DNA of 64,000 nucleotides from Physcomitrium patens (GCF_000002425.4 NC_037264.1:14229262-14293261), one strand, 5' to 3'; positions 12,381 through 24,317 are shown, counted from the first letter of the stretch. The notes: a model not told the origin generated them from the sequence alone. Made by a program: numbers and translations.

Positions 12381-12890
12381 AGAACAGCAAATCTTTGCTA
12401 TAAAAGAAACAAGATACATGGAAGATAGCATTTTACCTTCTATCATTGTTTGTAGCTTTTGTATATTTGTGAACCTAAGGAGATGGAAAATCAACAACCA
12501 ATAGATTCAACTCCAGAGCTATTATTTGTTGAGTTATCAAACAAAACATTACAATTGTCACAACCTTCAAGCTAGCGTAATCAAGATGAAGATCTTCAAG
12601 AATAACATGTCTTTCCTCAAATAGGTGGCGAGATACAATATGTTTGGTATCATGACCTTGGAAGGGGATTCATGATGTTTGGTGATTTTATTAGAAGTAA
12701 GAACAACTCTCGGCCATATTTCAAATGTTTCATTTGAAGGAAGTTATGAAGGCTTCAACAACGATTAAATAATAGGGTGGTCTTTTTGCCATGATATATC
12801 AAGATATGTGGCAAATATAATTTGGTGCATCTAGGATTTTCTTAACGTATGATTACTCTTTATCAAACTTGTTTCTAGAAGGAGGGATAA

Positions 12891-13428
12891 TATCATGGAT
12901 ATATGTATTTATTCTAATAATTATCTTTATGATTAAATAAAAATAGATAAAAGTAGATTAATTTTATAATATTTTTTGGAAGAGCTTCCTAGAAGCTTCA
13001 TAGACATTGCTTTGGCTTTATATATGTTTGTAGTTAATTGGTAGGATAGAAATTTGGTCAATAAGTTTGCTACATGACACATGTATTAATAGCTTGTAGA
13101 ACAAGCTAACTATATGATGCGCATATAGATAATTTGCTTTGTAATTTGAATCACATTTCTAGCAAAGTCAATACATATTGGAAGTCCTATAGAATATCAC
13201 CATGTAGCTTCTAATTAAAGAGTCTATATGGATGCAAAAGTAAAGCCTTCTTCACTCTTGTCAATGCTTTTTTAGCCATTATTTTTGTTTCAAGACTTTC
13301 TAGTCTACTTGTCTTTGGCAATAGCTATTCTAGTCCAATATATTATCATCTTTGAATGATTTTCTAGTCTTTTTAAGTGGCACAAGAATATATTGAGTTT
13401 TATTTTTTAAAGATTCATGTCCTTGACA
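12891..13428 (+). repeat. LTR (+ strand) of a Ty3/gypsy element
   Basis: A purine-rich tract (AGAAGGAGGGATAA) at about 12877-12890 acts as the polypurine tract, and the LTR starts at TATCATGGAT (ancestral TG changed to TA). It ends at CCTTGACA (13421-13428). Its sequence is the inverted homologue of 13466-13991, sharing landmarks such as the pair of ...GACACATGTATT... and TTTGGCAATAGC(T/C)ATT. It follows the chromodomain remnant as a 3' LTR should. Confidence 0.72.
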
Positions 13429-13465
13429 ATACATTTTTTTTATAAGTGCTATAATGGCTCTTGAT

Positions 13466-13991
13466 TGTCAAAGATAAGAATTTAAACAAGTGAAAAATAA
13501 ATCAAAGAGAGATGAAAATTTAAAAATAAGAAAATAAGTATATTTAATAAGAAACTAGAATGGCTATTGCCAAAATTTAAAAAGTTAGAGTCTCTTGAAA
13601 CTAGACTATAAGCAAGAAAGGACTTAACAAGATTGAAGAACACTTTACTCTTACCTCTATATATACTACCCATGTAAGGCTATTTAACAATGTTCTATAA
13701 GACCTCCAACATGTGTCCAATTTACAAGATACATGCCTTGACTTACAAGCTAAGTTTCCTATAAGTGCACCATATAATTAGCTTGTACCACAAACTACCA
13801 ATACATGTGACATGTGGCTAATTTGTTGGCTATGTTTCTAACCTACTAATTATCTTTAGACATGTATTAAAGTGAAATCACATCTATTAAGCTTCTAAGA
13901 AGCTTTTTCAGAAGATATTGTCAAATTAATCTACATTTACTTACTTCTACATATTCATAATATCTAAATAACTATAGATATATCCATGATA
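13466..13991 (-). repeat. LTR (- strand) of the same Ty3/gypsy family
   Basis: Read on the minus strand it starts TATCATGGATATATC near 13991 and ends ...CTTTGACA at 13466. It is collinear with the LTR at 18826-19387 and is the inverted homologue of 12891-13428. Only about 37 bp separates it from the + strand LTR, giving a tail-to-tail pair. A short TATA-like stretch (TATATATAG near 13660-13668) sits where the LTR promoter would be expected. Confidence 0.72.
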
Positions 13992-15778
13992 CTAGTTCTC
14001 TTATATTCTATTAACAATTTTAAAAATTTGTTTTTTAAAAATTACACTGTAGAATTCAAAAATATCCAATCAACCTAGGAACCTTATAAGGCATTCAAAT
14101 CTTCCTCAATTCTTTTGTAACTCACTAATTAGTAAAAATAATTTTTATTAAAGACTTGAAAAATTGCTCTAAAAATTTCTAAAAAACTTGAAATAAGTTC
14201 TTAATAAATTCTAAAAATATTTGTAATTTTTCATAATTATAATATTAATTTAATTATTTTTTTCTTCTTATATTAGTAATATTTTTAGTAATAGAAGAAA
14301 TTTAAATCAACTAAAAATCTTATTTTATAAATAAAATATTAAAAAATTATGATTTTTTTTTATACTTTTTTTACCTATTAAATAAAATTTATGGATTTTT
14401 TAATAGAAAGTAAATGTAGATAGAAGGCCAATTTAGAGATTGGTTTTAATAAATATAGAATAATTCTTACAATTAAAAAAAGTTATTGAACTAACTAAGA
14501 TAATTGCTTCTAAGATTTTTTCATATTTTATTTTTATGATTTTATTTTATTTTATTTATTTTTTTTAATAAGATTCTTAAAATTTATTAACCCTTCCAAC
14601 TAGAATCTCTAATCTTTAATATATTATTAGCTAAATAAATTAAAACTATATTTTAAACAATTCCACCAACTACAATCTATTAGTAGGACTAACAATTGCT
14701 AAGGAGTCCAAATTCAAATCCATGGCTCTCATTGATTCAAAGTTCAAAATCCAAGATGAAGGCTGATGGCCACTAAATGAGCCCTAGAAATTCTTTTTTG
14801 GCCAAAATACCTACACCATTGTGTTTAAAATATATTTTCCAACAAAAATTGACTATTCACATGCCTTAATCTATAGGAATTTGTAATACTTATGAAGTTT
14901 AAAAGTATGGCAATTTGGATTAAAATAAATTTATTCCTAAATTAATTCTAACTTACGTCTAACTTACATATGACATCCTAGTTAGAATAATTAGATTAAA
15001 AAATTTTAATAATAAAAGATAATATAAAAAATAAAATTTACTATAAAATCAATAAATGATCTATTAATTATCATTAAAAAATCTAATTAGGCTATTTGTA
15101 TATCAAACATTAATAGTCACAAAACTCAATTATATATAACCATTGAAATTATGTATAATTTTTAGTGACAAATATACTGCGAAAAAAACTTATAAAGAAG
15201 TTAAACATCAAAGCCTTAGAATACAATATTATAGTCTGTAACATTGTACTTGAAGTGTATAGCATAGATAGTTGTTATTCTAAGATTTAGATTGGATTAT
15301 TGAAGATGCAATAGATAATATATCAAAATGAACTTTTACATCTTCTTTAGATAGCACATTAAATATATCATCCACAAAGAAATTTTAAGAAGAAAAAAAG
15401 AATGACTTATTAGAAGAAAGTTGTCGCCATCTTTTTCAAATTAATTGCCAAATACTTTTGTTTTATAATGCACTCTCAAACCTTTAAATACAATTCAAAG
15501 ATTACTGTGCAATTCTTCAAAATATTTATTTACAACATTGATAATATTACCCTTAGTATGGACAATATTTCAAAAGATAAAAGAGATCAATTCACCATTA
15601 CATTTTTTCTTTTATAACTTTTATTTTAGCAATATTTAAAAAATTATTGACATATACTTAAAGAAAATTTCTTTAAAATGAAAAAAATCGATTATATTAT
15701 CCTCTTTGTTTTGCATATTGGTTTTTGGTATTGTACATAAAACAACAAATAAAGAAGAATAGTGAATATAGAGGCAAC

Positions 15779-15781
<3 letters not shown>

Positions 15782-15815
<34 letters not shown>
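15782..15815. repeat. (AT)n microsatellite
   Basis: An uninterrupted alternating A/T run of about 34 bp in AT-rich DNA. Confidence 0.95.
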
Positions 15816-15818
<3 letters not shown>

Positions 15819-16062
15819 TTATAATATGAAGGAAAATATGAGATAAGTTTAAAGATGAAAAAAATATAATTATTTTTATTTTTTTCATCCATTAAAGATG
15901 GACAATGAATAAAAAATCAAAGAAGAAAAGAAGATAAAATAAAAATATTATATATACAAGATGAATGATTAAACTTGAAAAGATAATATGGTGAATTAAA
16001 AGAAATGATCTACATCAATGAATGCTATAAAAAGATTGGTTTTGAAAAATAGAAAAGTTGTT

Positions 16063-16075
16063 TGGTATAAGAGCC
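16063..16075 (+). other. Possible tRNA-iMet primer-binding site
   Basis: TGGTATAAGAGCC differs at one position from the usual plant retrotransposon primer-binding site TGGTATCAGAGCC, which is complementary to the 3' end of initiator tRNA-Met. It would belong to a + strand element separate from the minus-strand gag-pol next to it. No LTR pair could be delimited around it, so a chance match is possible. Confidence 0.4.
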
Positions 16076-16599
16076 TGAAAGCCATTTTGATTTGTATAGT
16101 ATATAATTTAGATAAGATGTTTTAAAAGTAAAAGCTAAATATAAAGATTAAATTTACCTTCCAGTCTATGTCATTATATAGTCTTAATTAAGAATTTTTT
16201 ATAATTTGTGGTATAATATAAAAAATATAATAATAAAAAATAAATAAAGAAGAAAAAAAAGCTAAATAATAAAGACTATCAAATATATATTCAATTAAAA
16301 AATAGTCATTGTCTATTTTTAAGATTTTTATTTGATAGAATATAAATTATAAAAGTAAAAAATATATTTTTATGTAGTTTTTTTATTTACTTAAAAATAT
16401 ATAAAATCAAAAAAATTTATAAAATTATTATAGTTTAAAAATAAAAAATTAGGTGATTAGATTCTACCTTTAAAATAATTAAATTAAGTAATCAAAGATT
16501 TCAATCTCACTAAAATCCATAAGTAAGGTGTAGGTGTCAAAGACTCTACAAAAATATTATTGTCATCTAAAAACTCTCAAAAAACATCATTTATTAGAT

Positions 16600-18590
16600 A
16601 TTAAAAATATACTAATATTAAATCTATTTTTATATAGATCTTAGTTTGATTCAAGTGATCAAGAAGTTTAGATATCATAAGTAGTCGATACCTATTCTTG
16701 ATGGTGATTTTATTAAACTTTCAATAATCAACAGACATCTACAACAATCTAGCTTTTTTCTTCACAAATAAAATTGGAGCTTTTATGGGAGATTTGAAAT
16801 GGTGTATGAAGTTTTTGGCCAGATTTTCTACAATATACTCCTTGACTTTAGCCAATTCATTTTGTGATAAACTATAAATTAGTCCAAATGATAGTTGAGC
16901 TCTTTCTTAAAGGTCAATTGAGTAGTCATAGAGATGATGTTTTGGTAGAGTATCCATATTCTTCTTCTCAAATACATCTTAAAAATCTTATTATTGGCTT
17001 GAAATGACACTTGAAGTCTTTCCACCATTAAAAATAGGTGCAACATAAATGATAAAAGATAATCCTTCCTTTGCAACATGCAAGAAAGGTCTTGTAGCTG
17101 TAAATATAAGTTTAATTGCATTAGACTTATGACTTTTTATTTGATTAACTATACTCTTAAATATATTTTCAAAAAATTTAAGACAACAAGAAATCCAATC
17201 TATCTTTGAATTATATTTTTTTAGCCATAATAAATCTAAAATTATTGGATTAGAAGAAGATCTAATGATATTAAATATTATAAAGCTATTATGACTATTA
17301 GTTGTTACTTCTATAGGAAGGATTTTATGAATAATATTTCTTGAAGATAGTGGACAATCTATGACTTCTACATCAACAAGTCTAGTTTTCTTCACTAAAA
17401 GTATGCTATGTCTTTTAGCAAATTTTTCATCTAAAAAATGCTAAGGCTCCTGAATCTAACAAGATAAAAGCTTTGTGATGTTTGGGTTCTAAAATAACAT
17501 TTATTATAAAACAAGGAGATGATTTTGAAGAGAGAATACGACCTTTACTAAGTCTTGTATAGGGTTCCAATCATAGAATGCTTATTGTAGTTGGACAAAC
17601 TTATTTTTTAACATACTATCTTTTTTGATGGCCATACTATTCATTTTATAGTTGCATTGCTTCTTTAAATAATGTTGAGCAATGTACTTAGATTCTCTAT
17701 AATATAAGCAGAATTTTTCTTGATGACAACGAGTCTTTTCTTGCTCAATAAGAAGATTGAAACGTACCACATCAATTTACATATTCTCTACTTTTAAATA
17801 TGTGTATTAAAAATACATTGGCATTGTCATTGAATTATAATAATATTGAGGTACACTTGTGCAACTTTTAGATTGAAATTCAAAAAGTCAATTGTCACAC
17901 TTCACAGCAAAGTCAATTGTTTGATTCAATGTGTGAGGATCAAGTAAGTTGAGCATCAATTTTTTTATCTCATATTATAATTGATAGAAGAATTGGCTAA
18001 CAAGTACAACATCATCCCACTTGATATTAATTGCAAGTTGTCAAAATTATCAAGCATATAATGTCATCAATTAATTACTTTATCACAAAATACAGATCTT
18101 ATTGGTTGCAATATAAATTACATCATATTCTCCATATATGGATCAAAATTCTATTAAAAAAAGTCTCAAAGTTATCCAATATTAGATCTTGTTGTTTAAG
18201 AAAAGATGAAAACCATACTAATGTTGAATCTGAAAGGAGTATATCAATGAATCTAACTTACAATCTTGGAGTTAGATAGCTTTGAGGTTGAAGTTCAATC
18301 ACAAGTTGTACTTAATTTATGAATCCTCAAAACTTGAATCTTGTGCCATCAAACTTCTCGGGTAGTGCAATCCTTAGTTCTTTAATACTAGAAGAATATT
18401 CTACTATAGAAGAAAAAACATGATTTGGTACAAATGTTGAAGTAGCTTCAATCACTTCTATATCTTTGCCCCCTGGTATTCTTATTGCTTCATGTAGTGG
18501 TAAATTGAATTGCTATATTACAAGCATTAACTCCCTCAATTGTTCTTGTATCTGTGCCATTGCAGTCTTCATTTCAAGAAGCTCTGCCAT
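16600..18590 (-). pseudogene. Ty3/gypsy gag-protease-RT remnant, decayed and truncated
   Basis: On the minus strand a Gag-like start lies at 18590 (MAELLEMKTAMAQIQEQL), followed by LPEKFDGTRFKF and DNFETFF. A zinc knuckle whose cysteines are partly lost lies near 17690-17740 (FCLYYRESKYIAQHYLKK). A retropepsin-type region follows at about 17150-17400 (LDLLWLKKYNSKIDWIS). RT sequence then runs from about 16870 (LSQNELAKVKEYIVENLAK, APILFVKKK) to NKITIKNRY and IYIKIDL near 16600. Many stops interrupt it (for example in the Gag domain and before MSVDY). The rest of RT, RNase H and integrase are absent: homology stops at about 16600. The nearest LTRs in the same orientation are at 18826-19387 and 13466-13991. 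Confidence 0.83.
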
Positions 18591-18648
18591 AATAACACTT
18601 AAAAAAAAAAGATGTTTAATAATGCTCAAGACAAATAGAAGAGAAGAC

Positions 18649-18651
<3 letters not shown>

Positions 18652-18691
<40 letters not shown>
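18652..18691. repeat. (AT)n microsatellite
   Basis: About 40 bp of alternating A/T, just upstream (in element orientation) of the Gag start. Confidence 0.95.
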
Positions 18692-18694
<3 letters not shown>

Positions 18695-18825
18695 GGAAAA
18701 TATCAATTTAGAAGAGGGTAATTTATAACTCCTAAAACGCTTAAGTCTTATGAAAATAAAAAGGTAATCCACTCTTAATTAAGAAAAGACAAAGCTTTGA
18801 CATTGTAAATATACTCTAGTCAATA

Positions 18826-18896
18826 TGTCAAGGACAAGAACTTGATGAAAGCAAATAAATAAGTAAGACTCTTTCAAAGAAATAAAAATAGAAAAG

Positions 18897-18940
<44 letters not shown>

Positions 18941-19387
18941 AATGGCTATTGCCAAAAGACAAGAAAATTAGAGATTCTTGAAACTACACTAGAAATAAGA
19001 AAGGAACTGACAAAAGTGAAGAAGGCTTCAGTCTTACCTCTATATATACTATCTACCGAGGATCTATGTGGTGACATTTTATAGGACCTCCAAAAATGTG
19101 TTGACTTTGCATGACATGTATCTTAATTTACAAGGCAAGTTTTTTATATAGGCGCCACATAGTTATCTTATTTTGTAAGCTATTGACACATGTGGCATGT
19201 GATTAGCTTATTGACCAAGTTTCTAATGTACAAATCAACTACAAATGTATGTAAAGTCAAAACAACATTTAAGAAGCTTCTAGGAAGGTTTTCTAAAAGA
19301 TATTATGAAATTAATTTATTTTTATTTACTTCTACTTATTCAGATTATCTAGATAATAATTACAATAGATATATATCTATGGCAGTA
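18826..19387 (-). repeat. LTR (- strand) with poly-A/T insertion
   Basis: It is collinear with the minus-strand LTR at 13466-13991. Shared landmarks are TGGCTATTGCCAAA, CTTACCTCTATATATACTA, GGACCTCCAA and the closing TGTCAAGGAC (its minus-strand 3' end). A run of 29 A (18907-18935) splits it and is absent from the other copies. It precedes Gag and so occupies the 5' LTR position, yet sequence beyond its outer edge still resembles a polypurine tract and the internal flank of the 13466-13991 copy. Confidence 0.68.
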
Positions 19388-20070
19388 GGATGTTCTAAAA
19401 GAACCACAAGACCTTGGTCTTATCCTACTATCTATATCCAAGGTGCTACAATCTATTTAAAACATATGCACCTTCCTTCCTACTACTACTACTATAATTG
19501 CTTATCACTCTATTTTCTATTAATAATACATCTTTTTTTTTATAAATTTGAATATACCATAGTAATCAAAAATATTAAATTGAAGTAAGAATCTTCTAAG
19601 GCCTTCAAATCTTCTTTTAATTCTTTGCATTGCCCTCATAAAGTGATAAAATTATTCTTTCAAATGTTTTGAATATAATTTTAAGAAATTCCTAAAATTT
19701 TATAAATAAAAATTATAAATTATTTTTATATTTTTAATGTACTAATTTTAAATTAAATATACTTTATTTTATTTTGGTAATAAAATTATATTCATTTAAT
19801 TAAAATTCTTATTTTCTACATAAATTATAAAAAAAACCATAATATTCTTTATTAAGCTTTTTTATCTATTAATTAATACTATTAAGTTTCTAATTTAAAA
19901 TGATTATTTTTAGAAGCTAAATTTTATATTTTGGTCTCAAGAAATTATTAAAAATAATCAAAATTAAGAAAAAAATTCTTAAATTAATTAAGATAATTGC
20001 CTTCAAGAGTTGCTAAGATTCTATATTATGATTTTTTATTTTATAAGATAAAATATCTTTTAAGAGTTTT
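19388..20070 (-). repeat. Segment collinear with 13992-14560
   Basis: Short conserved blocks occur in the same order and spacing as next to the other minus-strand LTR, including AAGGCCTTCAAATCTT near 19600 and AAGATAATTGCC near 19990. The segment is strongly diverged. It implies that the LTR unit is longer than delimited, or that an older element of the same family lay here. Confidence 0.5.
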
Positions 20071-22700
20071 TTGGATTTTTAAAGAATTATTTTAGAGATA
20101 AAATTTAATTTTCAAATAAACACTTGATTTTTAGTATGATTTTTGATTACACATCTATAAAACAATTGGTGACATAATTCATCACAAAGACTTGCTTTGA
20201 ATTTTCTTTAAAGTCTTGCAAGATGGATTGGTGTGAAATATGACAAAAATTTAGTAAATAATGCTCATAGTTTCATATTAACTTATATTTCTTGATGATT
20301 TTCAAAAAAATATATATATTTTTTATTTTTTATTTTCTAAGTGTCATGTATGTGTATATATATTTATTTTTTAACTTTAATTTTTCTATAAACCATTAAA
20401 TTTACTATCTATAAATCTTTAAAAAATTAGAGATTTTAAAAAGATATAAGTAAAAATAAAAGATAAAATATTTTGCATATTATAAAACAAATAACATTAA
20501 AAATTAAACATTATTTAATTAAAAATATATTTAATATATTTTTTTCTTTTTTATATAAATTTTATTTTAGTATGTATATTAATAATATTTTTTTTTTATA
20601 TTTTTATAATTGGTATACTATAATAATTTTTAAAAATAATTATTTGAATTAAGTATTATATGATGCAATCTTAGAAGATGCAACACTAATCAAAAATTAT
20701 TTTGTACTTTCTTATGCATATACATTCTATAAAAATATTATGCCACTTTAAGATAAGTAATATATCTTACATTTATCTTTTTTAACTTTTTTTTGCTAAT
20801 GCTTTGTATTTTTGTAATTTTTTTTTATTTTTTCTTGTTTTTTCTTATTTTTATATATATAAATATTTTTTTAATATAACTCATTGTACATATTTAAGTA
20901 ATTTTTTTAAATATCAATATAATAGTTTTATTTTTTTTGGTGTTTAGGACGAAAGAAATATAATTAATGAATAAACAATATTAAGTGTCTTTTCACTTTT
21001 TTTTTCAAAATAAATTAAATAAAACTATTCATCAATTTCTATTGATATATAGATTTGTTTTTGGATATTTTATTATTTTGAGATTTTTTAATATTCTTTG
21101 TTTATTTTTATGTTTTCTTTTTATTTATTACACATAGTTCTTGTATGTTTTTAATTCTAAATCAAAAACATACCATATAATATAATATAATTTTAGATAA
21201 AATTTAATTTTTTTTATTCATAAGAAAATTAAGAAAATAAATATTGTTAGTTTTTTTATTTCTTTAAATTATTTTTTAAAATTTTATATAAAAATCTTAT
21301 TTATTTATAATTTTTAAATAATTATTTTTTATTTTAGTATAATATTAATTAATATAAAATAATTAATCTCAAATTCTCTTATTATTACATTTATAAAATC
21401 TTATACTTTTTATTTAAATGCCAAAATTTAATTTTCTTTAGAAATTTTAGTTTTTAGTTTTTATTTTTTAGTTTTTATTTTCTTTTTTTCTTTTTTTTTC
21501 TTTTAATGTCCAAAGATGAGAATTTTTTTATATTTTACATTTAGTATTAGTATGTTTTAAAAATATTATGTGAATTTCCAACATGAAATAAAATAATTCA
21601 TTAATCTAAGTTATAGTTTTAAATTTATTGATTATGCATATTTTTAATTATAAACACTATTCATTAATATATTACTTAAAATAATTGGTTTTTATTTATT
21701 TTCCCATACTTTAAATAATGATATTCTATTATTTCCTATACATATACTACAAATTTTTGTAACAACTTCCTACCTTGTAAAATAGTTAAATATTCAACAA
21801 AAGAAAATAAAAAGCTAGAATAATTTAAAAGACAACTATAAACTTAGAATCTTAGTTTTATTACAAATTTTATTTAATGATAAGTTTTTAGTTCTTTTTG
21901 GCTTAAACTATCAAAGAATATAATACAATTTTATATTTGTAAGTGTATTCTGATGCAATTTGCTATTTCTGATAAATAATAGTATTAATAATTTTAAGGC
22001 CAACTTTGTATCTAATAAAAAAAATTAAAATAGAGATGCTATTTTGGATAACTACAACTATTACTATAATCCATTTGTTTTCACATGCCTATTTTGTATG
22101 AAGAACTAATTACAAGAAACTATGTGTGCAGTATATTGTTTAGTAACTTGAAACACATCTATCAAAAGAATTATTTTACTAATTTGAATTTCTTTCAATT
22201 AGGCTTGTAGGAAATGCATGTGATGTCTACATAAATATATAATTTGATGCAATTATATTGTATAAATATTTATAAATGCATCAAATGATTAAAAAAAAAG
22301 TAAAATCCAATGTTAGAACATTTATGTGAAATACCACAAGATAGTAGAAAGGTGTTAACATCTTTTATAATAATTTTAGAGGCATTGTGTGTGATTTGTT
22401 AACTTGGCTTTTATCATTCTATTTAAGGTCAATCAAAGTATCTTCTCCAAATTTAATTATACATATAAATTTCTTTCAACCACCTTCATTTTAGATTTTA
22501 ATAGCTATGTCAACCTCCACAATCTAATCTTCTTTCATGCACATATAAAAACAATCATTTACAATCATATTTTTAACATGGAAATAAAGTTTTTACATGA
22601 GAAAATATCATATAAACCCCTCAAATATGTTAAAATATCAAAAATATTCTTCTATTCTTGATAATAGCAAATCTACCCCACTTTTGCAATAATAACAAAT
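20071..22700. other. AT-rich intergenic DNA, no gene seen
   Basis: The sequence is dominated by A/T homopolymers and short A/T motifs. I see no coding signal, RNA gene or delimitable element. It is probably very old repeat DNA. Confidence 0.5.
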
Positions 22701-23223
22701 CTACCCTTGAATATGATAAGGTATCACCACTCTTTCTTTTTTAGGTACATCTGTGCCTAAATTGCATGCTTCACAAATTTTGGGGCAACCCTTTTTGGCA
22801 CTTTTTGGCATAATTCCTCTCCTCCTGGTTTGTTGATGTCTGCATGCCACACAAATTTCTATAAAAATGGTGATAATTTCTTCACAACTGCACCATTTGC
22901 TGTATGGGTGGTTTGAAGGGATGGTTTGAAGCTTGATTACAAGTTTAGAAGGGCACCTCCTTGAAGATTTGTTGTTTTGATTGAAAGTGATGGAGTCAAT
23001 TCCATGACTTGGGCACTGTGAGAGCGAAGGTGGCGTGAGGTTGTGAAGGTCCAAGGAACCGGGGAGTTTGAAGGGCACTCTCTTTGTCTGCGGGTGTCAC
23101 TCCCTGGCTTCGGTTCTTGCCGAGAGGACTGCAACGACAAGAAGGGCAGAGCTGGCAGAGAGGACAAAGAATAAGAAAATACAAAAAAAAAGGGCAATGT
23201 AGTCCAATTTTTCACTCAGGAGC
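22701..23223 (-). other. Edge of GC-richer island with an open minus-strand frame
   Basis: From about 22700 the base composition rises sharply. A minus-strand frame is open from 23078 to 22701 without a good ATG (it opens with GTG); its only ATG is late and encodes MPKSAKKGCPKICEACNLG, a Cys-x3-Cys-x2-Cys arrangement. I do not recognise a family. It could be one exon of a small gene, a transposon remnant or chance. Confidence 0.25.
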
Positions 23224-23296
23224 TTCCGTCGCTGGGACTTAGACCCGGGTCGCTTTGGTGGGAACCGAGTATCCTAACCATCTAGAGTATAATGGA
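23224..23296 (-). pseudogene. tRNA-Glu pseudogene
   Basis: The minus strand carries a 73-nt sequence that lines up end to end with plant nuclear tRNA-Glu. It has the 5' arm TCCATTATACTCTAGATGG, then TTAGGATACTCGG as D arm and anticodon-stem start, and a 3' part resembling CCCGGG...AGTCCC...GACGGA. It is decayed. The acceptor stem has two mismatches. The anticodon stem 3' side (CAAAG) no longer pairs fully with CTCGG. The anticodon position reads CCC instead of CTC or TTC, and the box B core is TCTAAGT instead of TTCGAGT. It is unlikely to be a working tRNA and could also be the head of a tRNA-derived SINE. Confidence 0.72.
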
Positions 23297-23960
23297 TGCG
23301 GACAGCAGTCTGATTTGCCGCCGCGAATTCATATTACGAACGAGTCGCACAACTACTCCGGTCCACCAATTGTGCCCTCCGCACGACTCGCTACGCCCTT
23401 CCAAGCTTCATGTTTGCAAGAGACTACCTGCCGAATCACAAAAACGCGCGCGCGCGCTCTGTCTCCCGTGTAACCCCGATGTTCAAACGCTGCCCGATGT
23501 CCTCTGGTCCACCAACCGGTGCCCTCCGTACGGCTTTGACGGGGTTTCGTACAACACCCTCCCCGAACTGACCGTAGTCTACCACCGTTTTAAACCGAAG
23601 GTGTGACCCACCCACCTCGCCTTTCAACCTCACCCCCCATGCATGTGCGCTCAACGTCGGCTTGCTACTACCGTAGCAAACCCATGGTTGCCCAGCATCC
23701 GCTCCTCTCCCCCCCGAGTCACTTTCCAACAACTCGCTGCTCCGCCTGCCCTCCCAGAAATGTTGTTTTTCTGTGTTGTTTGTTCGATTTGTTCTGTTTT
23801 TTGTTTTTTAGGCAAATGCAGTCTTTCGTGAGCTTCCGCTTGCGAGTAACATCCTGCATTCAACACTATCTTTCGGAGGCATTCTTGTCCTAATGTTGAT
23901 TTTGACAAAACCTACTCTTCACTGGGTGTCAATGAGGCGAATGGAGATGTTCATCTCCGT
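23297..23960. other. GC-rich island with internal imperfect repeat
   Basis: This island of about 50-55 % GC lies in DNA that is otherwise about 25 % GC. Two imperfect copies of a 31-bp block (core TGGTCCACCAA, then GTGCCCTCCG) occur at about 23357-23387 and 23503-23533, 146 bp apart. A (CG)n run lies at 23445-23456. Open frames on both strands are short and unrecognised. Confidence 0.4.
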
Positions 23961-24279
23961 TGAAAATTCAAGCAGTGAAATTCAATTTTTTTAGCAGCCA
24001 AATCTGTGTAGCACGCATACATCGACAGACATTGCATATAAAAATGCATTAGTCTATTGGTCAATGAGATGGCTTGTTTATATTTTTTATATTTTATCTT
24101 TGTTTTTATTTTCTTTTGTATATAAGCATATTATTAATGGTCTTGGACCCAATACCTCAACATGACACAAAAAAATTATATTGTACATAATGGTGATAAA
24201 AGAAGACAAATTAACAATTTTGGCTATAAATTAAATGTGATTTATTTGAACTAAATTTTACAATTAACATATAGAATTG

Positions 24280-24317
<38 letters not shown>

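Larger units (their letters stand above)
13992..16599. other. AT-rich degenerate repeat DNA
   Basis: There is no supportable gene. The part from 13992 to about 14560 is collinear with 19388-20070. The shared order is AAGGC(A/C)TTCAAATCTT, a later AAAATCTTATTTT block, and an ACTAAGATAATTGC / ATTAAGATAATTGC block. This suggests an internal retroelement segment next to both minus-strand LTRs. The remainder is A/T-dominated with a (TA)n tract and one possible primer-binding site, and may be an inserted, decayed element. Confidence 0.5.
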
